Below are positions 1 to 9,600 of a stretch of DNA of 40,183 nucleotides, one piece after another. The stretch is from contig JAFOBJ010000091.1 of the NCBI GenBank assembly GCA_017381865.1, positions 1-40,183 of the forward strand, written 5' to 3'. The translations under genes and the position numbers were made by a program. Position 1 is the first letter of the stretch; the number at the start of each line of letters is the position of its first letter. Source of the stretch: Bacteroidales bacterium. GTDB lineage: Bacteria > Bacteroidota > Bacteroidia > Bacteroidales > F082. The notes under the pieces are model-generated. The model did no database searches. It saw nothing but the letters and a program-made list of their open reading frames with translations, and had not been told where the DNA came from.

Positions 1-27
1 GAGACGCCACGGGGGTGACGTCTCTAC
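1..27 (-). repeat. GAGACG/CGTCTC REP-like palindrome, copy 1
   Basis: The unit is an imperfect inverted repeat: GAGACG and CAC on one arm, GTG and CGTCTC on the other, around a 4-base centre and usually flanked by GTA. This copy is in the minus orientation relative to most others. Confidence 0.85.
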
Positions 28-106
28 CAAATTCCTATTATAAAAACACAATATATTTATAACGGAATCGCAATAAAAAAACAATCGCCATTTTATAATC
101 GCCCCT

Positions 107-134
107 GTAGAGACGTCACCCCTGTGGCGTCTCA
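107..134 (+). repeat. GAGACG/CGTCTC REP-like palindrome, copy 2
   Basis: Full 28-bp unit, identical to the copies at 10783-10810 and 39153-39180. Confidence 0.85.
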
Positions 135-228
135 CGGAATCCAAATTCCAACGGAATCCTGGATTTCCATAAATTACAATTCCATGACATCGTTACCAAT
201 CCCGAAACCCGCATAATCCTGATTTCCG

Positions 229-254
229 GAGACGCCACGGGGGGACGTCTTTAC
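229..254 (-). repeat. GAGACG/CGTCTC REP-like palindrome, copy 3 (degraded)
   Basis: Minus-orientation copy that has lost a base in the centre and diverged at its right end, so the hairpin is weaker than in copies 1 and 2. Confidence 0.75.
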
Positions 255-277
255 GGATTCCCCGTAATAAATGCATA

Positions 278-307
278 AAAAAAAGACGCCTTAAAGCGTC
301 TTTTTTT
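278..307. terminator. Bidirectional intrinsic terminator
   Basis: A-tract, GACGC, six-base loop (290-295), GCGTC, T-tract. The flanking A and T runs make it work on either strand. It lies just beyond the stop codon of the minus-strand gene ending at 311, so it most likely terminates that transcript. Confidence 0.85.
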
Positions 308-310
308 GTG

Positions 311-604
311 TTATGAATTTTTTCTCTTTTTGATTGCATATCCGAGTCCCATTCCGGCGAGGAGCAATAATCCTGAACCTATTGGAGCTTGTTCTTCTGG
401 AGCTGCACTGAAGTCTGAGAGGTAGCCGTGTGTGCTTGGTAACAACGGCATATTGCCTTCCCATACATCGTCTTCTCTGTATTCTGTATATCCGCTAGAT
501 GAGAAGAAACCATCTGATTTGTTTGAATTATTTTGTCCTATTTGTGCGCAGAGATTCATACCGAATCCAACTGCAAAAACCATTGATAATATATATTTTT
601 TCAT
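311..604 (-). CDS. Small secreted protein with PID-CTERM-like sorting tail
   Basis: 97 residues. An N-terminal signal peptide (MKKYILSMVFAVGFG, then a small-residue region and CAQ) is followed by a polar Asn/Ser/Glu-rich middle. The C-terminal 24 residues read as a PIGSG motif, a hydrophobic stretch and a basic KKRK end. This tripartite tail matches the layout of PID-CTERM/PEP-CTERM-type sorting signals of Bacteroidetes, in which an anchored precursor is processed by an exosortase-like enzyme. The middle resembles no domain I know. It sits 63 bp downstream of the giant T9SS protein on the same strand with no promoter of its own visible, so co-transcription is likely. The family call rests on the tail only. 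A simple C-terminally anchored exported protein is the alternative. Confidence 0.75.
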   Translation of the reverse strand: MKKYILSMVFAVGFGMNLCAQIGQNNSNKSDGFFSSSGYTEYREDDVWEGNMPLLPSTHGYLSDFSAAPEEQAPIGSGLLLLAGMGLGYAIKKRKNS

Positions 605-626
605 AATGTATTTTTTTAAAGTTTAG

Positions 627-658
627 GTCATGAACCTTGAGCTTGCAAGGCTCATGAC
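627..658. terminator. Hairpin between the giant gene and the small sorting-tail gene
   Basis: Arms GTCATGA-a-CCTTG and CAAGG-c-TCATGAC give a 12-bp stem with one mismatch and a six-base loop. A run of seven T follows on the plus strand. In the direction of the genes (minus) no good T-tract follows, so it may act as a partial terminator, an attenuator or an mRNA 3' stabiliser that lowers expression of the downstream small gene. Confidence 0.6.
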
Positions 659-667
659 ATTTTTTTA

Positions 668-3600
668 TTAATAAATAACTACTTTCTGTGTCTTGATTTC
701 ATTTGTATTTAATACACGAACTATATAAGCTGCATTGTCGAATCTGCTTGTGTTAACTCTGTGGTTTTCGTTAACGATATTGCTGCTATAGACTATGCGG
801 CCCATAATATCAATGATTTCGACAGTTCCTTCTGCGTTGATGATAAGTTCATCGCCTGATTGATATACGAAGTTGTCGTTTGCGATATTATTGCTCATTC
901 TGATTACGAATCTGTCTGGGCGGTCGTTTGTGAGAGCCTTGAATGTGTAAGAATCTGTGAGAAGCTCTGTTTCAACGCCAGTGCTGCGGTCAACCAATAC
1001 CACGCTTTGGAATTTGCCTTCAGCTACAGCTTCGATTGTATATTCACCCATTCTCTTAGCGTCGAAGTAGACTTCAATTTCTTCTACGTCTTTTTCGAAG
1101 TTCATAATACCGTAGCGTCTGCCTTCGCCTTTGACATAGATTTCAGCGATGTCTTTGTTGAAGTTTTCGAGTTTTGCGAAGCCTTCTTCTTCATTGCCAG
1201 CAAAGTTGATGATGACGTTGTCGCTACCAGCTTTGCCTGAAGCGATGAGGTTGATGAAGCTGCTCTTTTCTGTTCTTCTGTTTCTCATTCCCATGCCGTT
1301 ATTTTCGCTGTATGATAATGATGGATTTTCACCTGTGACCTTTACAAAGAAACCGTCACCGACTTTGATTTCGCCGTCTACTGCGTAATCGTAGCTTCCG
1401 TCTAATGCAACGAATGAATAACCGCTAGCTAAGCCTTCTGCTGTTACATTTTCCCAATTCATGTTGAATGCAAATGGGTTGCCGAGCAAGTAGAAGTTTG
1501 CGTAATAGTCATCTTTGTTGAATGTATTTACTTCGTTGAATGTAAAGCCTGTTTCATTGCTGAGAACGCCTGCAAATTCAACTGTGGATGTTGTTTCGTA
1601 TGAAGCGAGGTAACCGCGTCCTTGTTGGAATTCTGTCTCGAAAGCGATGTTTGCTAATTCAACTTTGTCGATTATGACTGCTGTGTTCCATGAATCTTGA
1701 ACATTATGACGAATAGCAACTCTTACATTTTCGCCTGCATATTCTTCAAGAGAGATGATGACTTCTTCCCAAACAGCATTGATTTGTGGAGCAATTCCAA
1801 CTGTTGTGAAGTCGGCTGGGACATATTCTCCAGTAGCTTTATCTTCTAAAGATACCAATACGCTGATTTCTGGAGTTTCTGTCATTGATGAATATCCTTT
1901 CATCTTGAATCTCAATGCTGAGTATTTGCCGATGTTCATCATATAAGGAGCTACTAAATAATCGTCTGGAGAAACGTTTACTTGTGTGTAAGTGTCTAAG
2001 TCGTACCATTGAGCTTCGTTGAATAAGCAGCCTGCGTCATCGTAACCTTCAGGTCTTCCCATCATATATTCGCTATGGAGTTCATCTGTTAAAATGTGTC
2101 CCCAGCTGTAGCCGTCGCCGTTAGCATCGATAACGCCCCAACTGTCGAAGCCTGTAGCGAAGTCGAAGAGATATGTAGCACCGCTTATCACGTCTTCGTT
2201 ATGGCCTTTATAGTTGACCCATTGCATTGCTTTTTCTCCGTCATATTTGAACAAGTCGAAGTCTGTGCCGTCTGTTTCAAATGATGAAGTCTTGACATTC
2301 TTCATTGGAGAAGCGATGAACTGCCAGCCTTCTTCGTTGTTTTCTGAATCCCATGATGTTGGAGCTTCAACGTTCATATTGAATGTAGCCATAACATCAT
2401 TCTTAGATTGTCTTACTTGTGCACCCTCTTCAATTACGAAAGCACTTGCAATGTTGTTTACGATACCCTCTGTTGCTGTGAGTGTACCTTCTTCTACTGT
2501 CAATGAACCGCCTTCGATGATTGTGAGTGTCTTGACTGTGACATCGCCATTGATAACTGCATTGCCTCTGATAGCGACATGGTCTTTTTCACCAGGAACA
2601 ACGCCTGTATTCCAGTTGCCAGCTGTGTTCCAATCACCGCTGCCTGTAAATTCAATGCCTTCTTTTTCTAATATGCTAGACCAATTGATCTTTGATTCTT
2701 TAGCAGGTAATGTCACTGTGATGTCGTCGATAGCGACATATTTACCGCCATTAGAACGTGCGCTGAATCTTACTTCAACTCTCTTGCCTGCATAAGCATT
2801 TAAGTTTAATGTTACTTCTGTCCATGATGAAGTTTGAGTATTTGTTGAAAATTCTTCATTCCAATCGCTTGTGCCGAATTCTCTTGCAGAAACACTTAAA
2901 GTATTTGTCCAGTCACCGCCGTAGCCTTCGTTAACATAATAGAAACTCAATGTTGCATTGTCGGCTTCTGTCATGTCGATAGGATTCATAATGATGTGGT
3001 TCGCAAATTCGCTGTCGTAGCTTTCACCGTATCTGTAAATTGACTGACTGCCTGTTCTTGCATTGTTAGTGTAAATTCTCCAAGGCTTATCTAACAAGTC
3101 GGTGTCTAATTTCCAGCCTGCAGGTATAGTGTCGAGGTTTTCGAAGCTTTCTGTTGAGATGTTCTTCATAAAGGCTGACACACCATATTGGTAATCGCCG
3201 TTAGGTAATGACATCCAGTTATTGTCACTATAGCTTGTCCAAGTGATGTTATATTCGTTGAGTTGTGTTACTTGGGCGTTGCTTAAATCTTTGCGATATA
3301 CATTATATCTTTCAGCATTTGCAACGCTACCCCATGTAATGTCAACATATTCATCTCCGTTATAATCTTCACTTAATGCTGCAGTTACAGTAATGTCAAC
3401 AGATGGTTTTGCTTGTAATACGATTGTGCCAATATTTGTTTCAATGCCGTATTCAACATAAATAGGTGAGTAGTAGTTGTTGAAATAATCAGCTTTAGAA
3501 ACTGTTGCTGAGTATTGATAACTTTCATCCCAATAAGATGGCATGATTTCATTGCTGAAGAATCTACCGTTAGCGTCTGTGTAGAGTATGTATGATTGGT

Positions 3601-6600
3601 CATCGTCGAACTGGTCTTTACCTGTAATCATGACTGTTGCGCCGCTGATAGGATTGCTGCTTTCGTCTGTTACAATACCGCTGATAGAACCGTAGCCTGT
3701 TACTTGTACTTGTGTATAAGCTTTTGGAGATTCGCCTAAGTCGTAAACCGCAGTGAGGCAATATGTTTGATATCCATATTCGAGGTTTTCAACTACAAAT
3801 CTGTGGCTTGTGATATACTCATCGTTTAACTGAACGTATGTTTGTTCATAAGTTTCTTCGTCTCTTTCTTCATAATAGACGTTGTAACCAAGTAAGTTGT
3901 CAGCGTCGATAACATCCCATGTCAATGTTGCAATGCCACCTTCGATGTAATATTCTTTATTAGCTTTGAAGTTTTCTGGAGCTGCCAATGACAATGTGCA
4001 GTCGAATTCATATACGCCGCCGTTTGTTATGAATGCGTCGCCTTCTACTGCATAACCGAAATGACCAAGTGAAGAAGAAGAGTTTTCATATGATGTCTTC
4101 GATGCAGCTACTGTATAATAAATATTATTACCTGGTACATTGTCGAACAATGGCATTGTGAAGCTTGCCTTGCCATCTGCATCTGTTGTGCCTGCAAAAT
4201 TAGTAGGGAGGTAGTTGCCTATAGCATCGAATTCATAACTGTAATCTTCTAATGTTATTGTAACATCAGCATCTGCTAAAGTATTTTCGTTGTTGTCTTT
4301 AACATTGATTACAAGTGTGAATGTGCCACCTACTTTAACGTTAACGACATCGCTGTGGATTGACTCGCCTTCTGGAAGCATTGTAGTGACTGTGACATTG
4401 TAGCCAGTTGGGTTGTATTCCAAGCCTGAAATTGTATGTGTTGTTCCAGAAACTTCAGCATTGAGTACGCCGTCAACATAGACATTATAAGCTGTTGCAC
4501 CAGCTACTTCGTCCCAATTTAAAACAACATCGTCGCCTTCATAAATCTTGTCGTTTTCTGCGCGGAAGTTTGCAGGTGCTGGCAAGTTCATTGTCACTGT
4601 AAGTTGTACGTTGCCGTTTTCTGACATATAATAATCAGGTACTAATGCGAAGTCTGTTATTGTTGTATATGGAGCTTTAACAACATTGACGTAATATGAT
4701 TCGCCTGATTTAAGCAGGTTGACTCTTTGTGAAACCTGACCGTTTTCGTCTGTTGTTAATAGACCGTAGTTGACTGTCTCACCAAATTCATTGATACCAT
4801 ACAAGCTTAATTCTGCACCTTCTAATGCTACGTCTGTTGTATTGACAACAGTGATTGTAAGGTCGCAGTTGCCTGAAACTTTAAGGTCGATAGGTTCTGT
4901 GTGTGATGACTCGCCGAGTGTGTGTACTGCTGTCACTGTTACATCATAAGGGTCTATTCTGCGTGATAAGCCTGACAAGACGTATGATGTTTCTGTGATG
5001 TTTGCGTTATTGTGTTTTTCGTCATTTACATATACATTATAATATAAGGCACCTTCTGCAGCTTCCCATGTGATTGTTGTTTCTTCGTCTGAGAATATTT
5101 CAGTGTCGCTTATAACAACATTTGTAGGCTTGTTCAATGGTGTTGTGAATGAACGAACTTCGCCATCTGTTGTGCCAGAGCTGTTTCTAGCTTTGATTTG
5201 CCAGTAATATTTTTTGTTGTCGTCTAATCCTTCTGTTTGGAATGAGTTGATGTATTCTGATTTTGTTACAGCTGTCCAGTCTTTAACGACTGCAGGAGGA
5301 TTTGTTTCGCCGAACAACACTTGATATTCTGTAGTGTATTTTCCGAGTTCGAAGCTGAGAACAGGGTTTACTTGGTCTTTTGCGTCTTTTTCTGGTGATG
5401 TATATGTTATAGCTTCTGGTGCAGGAAGAGCTTCTTTTGTAATGTTTACTGTGAAAGCATCTTCTGCAGCTGCTACTAAATAATATGTGCCTGCTGGATA
5501 AATGTCTGATTGCGCATCATCGTCTGTGCCGTCTGATAATCTTAAATCATCTATGCGGAGATTGTATTTGTCATCTGTATAGTGATTGATTGCAATGTAC
5601 AATTCTCTGCCAGCGTATGCGCTTAAGTCTATTTCTTGTAATGAGAATTGATCAACAGTTCCTACTATATTAGATGTTACTTCTTCAAAGTTATTTCCAT
5701 TTTCAGATACTAAAATCGTATAACCATCTAAGTATGAATGGCTTTGATGTGAAGTTGCTTGGAATGATAATGTTGAGCTTTCTGTGATATAATATTTCTT
5801 ATCTGTAATGATGTAATTTTCTGGGTAATAAGAAGCATCGTTATAAGAATAAGAAATAGCGCAATAGTTACTGCTATTATATCCGCCACTATAGATTTCC
5901 CAGTTTCTGCCGTCACCGTCAGCGTCTTTTAATGTCAAGCCACTGAAGTCGCCGTTTTCAAAGTCGAAGAAGAATTTTGTTGAAGATAATTGGTAGTTAT
6001 TATCATTTGAAGGACCGTTGCCGTTGAAGTCTCCTTTATAAAGAGCTGTAACAGCATTTGTTCCTGTGATGTTAATATCTAATATTGCGTCTTCTGACAA
6101 TACGAATTGATAAACAGCGTCTGGAGTGTTGCCTTCGTTAACTTCATTTGGAAGGATATAATCATCGTGTAAGTTAGCGAAAGTAGGTGCGTTTGAGTAA
6201 GAACCGCTGCTGAGGTCTGCAGTTTGTGCTTTTTCAAATACGTCTGCTGTTGCAGGTTCGTAAACTGTTGCTGACAATGGAACTGATGTTGTGCCAGTTG
6301 AATGTGTTACGATAAGATTTGCTATCTTGGTGCCAGCTGTAGGATTTGCCTTATGACCGATATTGAATTCAACTGGGTCGGCTGTCAAATCGATGTTTGC
6401 TGGAATTGTGAAGAATGAATTGTCATCTAAGCTGATGTTTGTTATAGCTGTGTTCTTAGCTTTAAGAGAAACCTTTTCAACAGAGCTGTAGATGTCTTTT
6501 CCTGACCAGTAGTTGCCACCTCTGATAGCATTAGCAAATGTTACTTGTTCAGGAGTTGCTGTTACGCCATCAGGAAGAATTGTGTAGATTAATTTAATTT

Positions 6601-9600
6601 GGTTGTTTTGAGATGCTCTAGAACCATTAACATTATTATATAAGTTTGATGCGTCATATGCACTGTTGCCAGATTTATAGATAGCTTGGACTCCTGTAGT
6701 TTGATTTTGAGCAAATTGTATTGATGAACCTGTCCAATTGTCAGTTTTGTCTATAACGCATAACAAGATGTTTCCGCCTTCGTATGAGAAATCTTTATCA
6801 AGGGTAAATTCGCACCAACCTGTTGCGAATGTATATTCGCCATCGAATACCTTATTAGATACACTCATGTTAACCCAATCATAATTGCCATCGAATGATT
6901 CTTTATCGGTATTTACCATGTAGATTTCAAAGTTACGAGTATAATTGTAGCTTGTTTTTTGATAGAAAGCAATCTTGCTGATTTCGCAAGCAACTAATCC
7001 TATTTCAGCTTGGGTGTAGATTTGTTGTGAAACAGAAAAGTTGTTATATGTGTATGTTGGAATTCTTGTAGTGTTGGATGCATATGTACCTTCACCAATA
7101 ATCTTAGTTGGAATTCCGTCGAATGTTTGAGCGCATGTTTCATTTGAAAATGCATTAGATTCGCCAATTTCATTAGCTGCTTTAACTGTGTAGCAGTAGT
7201 TTGTCAACAAATCTAAATTGTCTCTATCGGTGTATGTTAATTCTGTTACGTTTTCTGCAATTAAAACACCGCTTCTATAAACGTTGTAGTATGTTGCTTT
7301 TTCAACTTCGTCCCATGTCAATGTGATGGCAGCTTCGCCTGTTGATGCTACTGAACTTACTGTTGGAGCAGCTGTTGGAGCAGTAGGGCCTGTTGTTGAT
7401 ACTGTTATTGTACCTGAAGCTTCAGATTCATTTGATCCGCGTGTTGCTATTACATAGAAAGTATATTCTGTATTAGCGTCTAAGCCAGTAACTGTGTATG
7501 TTGTTTCTGTTACGTTTGCAACTAATTCGCCATTTTTGTAGACATTATAGCCAGTAGCATTTTCAGCTGCGTTCCATGACAATGTAATTCTGTCGTCTAA
7601 CACTTCAGTTGCAACCAATCCAGCAGGAGTTTCAGGTTCAAGGTCTAAGATTTCTTCGAGAACCCAAGTAACGACATCTGTATTGCTGCTTGGTGCATTA
7701 CAGAAAATATTACCATTTTCAACTTTGAAGTAATTGTCACCCGTCTTATCGGAATCTCTCAAGTAGAAATTACTACCGTCAACGTAATCGAATAAAATAG
7801 GTGTTTTTTCTGTAGTGCTGTATGCATAAACGTTCCATGCTTTGCCGAGATTATTTGTACCGCATTTGATGTAATAACCATCTGCGCCACGGAGGTAATA
7901 TCTTCCACTACCTGCATCTTCTAATGTAAATATCTGGTTGTTAGATTCTGCGTAAGCGCTTACATTTACGTTTGTGTTATTACCGCTATTGCCAGGCAAT
8001 TCGTTTGAATTTATATTGAGGTATTTGCCATAATGTACATGAGTAGATGTGCTTACTTGAATTCTATATTGTCTTATTTTTTCTGGAGTTACACATTCTT
8101 GGTTAGATAACTCAGATTCGCCTATTTCGTTATAAGCTGAAACTGTGTAGCAATATTGTGCGCCTGTTGTTAATTTTGTTATAGTGTAACTAGTGCTTTC
8201 AGTTTCTGCAACAAAAGAGCTGCCGTTATAGATTCTGTAACCCAATGCACCGTTAACGCTATTCCAGCTCAACAAAGCTGATGTCTCGCTTGCTACAGAT
8301 GCTGTCAATACTGGAGCTTTAGGAGCTTTAGGAGCACCTTCTTGATATTCAAGTTTGATAACGCTTCTGTTTCCATTTGTGCTATATTGAGTTCTATCAA
8401 CAAAATTAGCAACATTGTAGGCGTAATTGTCATTATAATTCAATACGGAAAGTAAATCTCCTGATGATGCTATTGAATAATATTTATTGTTGCTAGCGTA
8501 ACTATAACTTCCTTTATTATCTTTAACGCAAACTAAAATGTTATCACCATCATAGACAAATTGATTAGAAAATTCGATTGTAGTCCATTGGTTTGCTACA
8601 AAGTAGACATCTCCTGTATATAAACAATCAGACTCTGATAAAGCAACAAAATCAGTGTTTGAATCGAATTTGCTTTTTGTTGTATTAAATAAATAGACTG
8701 ACCAATTTCTAGCGGATTGGTTTACAGTTTGAGGCATAAATGAAATAGAGCTAATCTTAGAACCATCTGTAATGCCTAATTCGCTAGATGTATATATTTG
8801 TTGTGAAATGCTATAGTTGTAGTAATTATATCCAGGTAAAACAGAAGCGTCGCCACCTGTTGAGCCAATAACTACTTCTGTAGGAGCTTTTTCTACTGTT
8901 ACAGTAACATCAGCTGTTAATGTTTCTGTGCCATCGCTAACTGTACATGTGAAAGTATAAGTTCCAGCAGCAGAAGGAGTGAATGTTGGATTTGCAATTG
9001 TTGCATCATCTAAACCAGTTGCTGGAGACCAACTGTATGTGTAGTTATTTGTTCCACCAGTGGCATTAGCTATAAGTTGAACGGTTTCGTCATCGTAGAT
9101 AGTTTCTGTTGCAGCTGAAGCTGTGAGAGTGAAAGGACGTGTTACAACTTCATACTCAAGTCTGATACAGTTTTTTTGTGGTGTTGTTTGTCCAGAAATG
9201 ACATCAGATCCTGTTGCTGAATAAGGGTAATTGTCGTTTCTTTGATAAAATGAATATTCAGATGAATTATATATAGCAAAATTGAGACTGGAAAGATATG
9301 AGCCTGTTTTATCTACAACGCATAATAATACATTTTTGCCAACCTCATATTCAAAAGGAGTTTGGAGAGTGATAGTTGTCCAGTCGTTTGCGGCAAATGT
9401 AACATTGCCATTCCAGCAAAGCTCGTCGCTGTTCATGATTTCAGCATTAGTTTCGCAACTGCTAGCTGTAGTGTTACGCATGTAGATTTCTATATTACGA
9501 GTTGTTTCAACTCCAGAAATATCTTTAAATGCTATAGAAGTAATATTGATGTCTTTACTTGAACCAATTTCTGTACTTGTATATATTTGTTGTGAAATAC

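Larger units (their letters stand above)
1..310. other. Repeat-rich intergenic region at the left edge
   Basis: No credible gene is visible. The stretch contains three copies of the GAGACG/CGTCTC palindrome (1-27, 107-134, 229-254) separated by AT-rich sequence with several 'ggaatcc' and 'attcc' fragments. It ends in the terminator at 278-307. Similar 'ggaatcc' sequence adjoins the palindrome copy at 39924, which suggests that the repeats carry some flanking sequence with them. Confidence 0.7.

Noticed and set aside
2214-2795. 193-residue plus-strand open frame inside the giant gene
   Set aside because: Antisense shadow; the minus-strand frame is continuous and shows clear domain structure.
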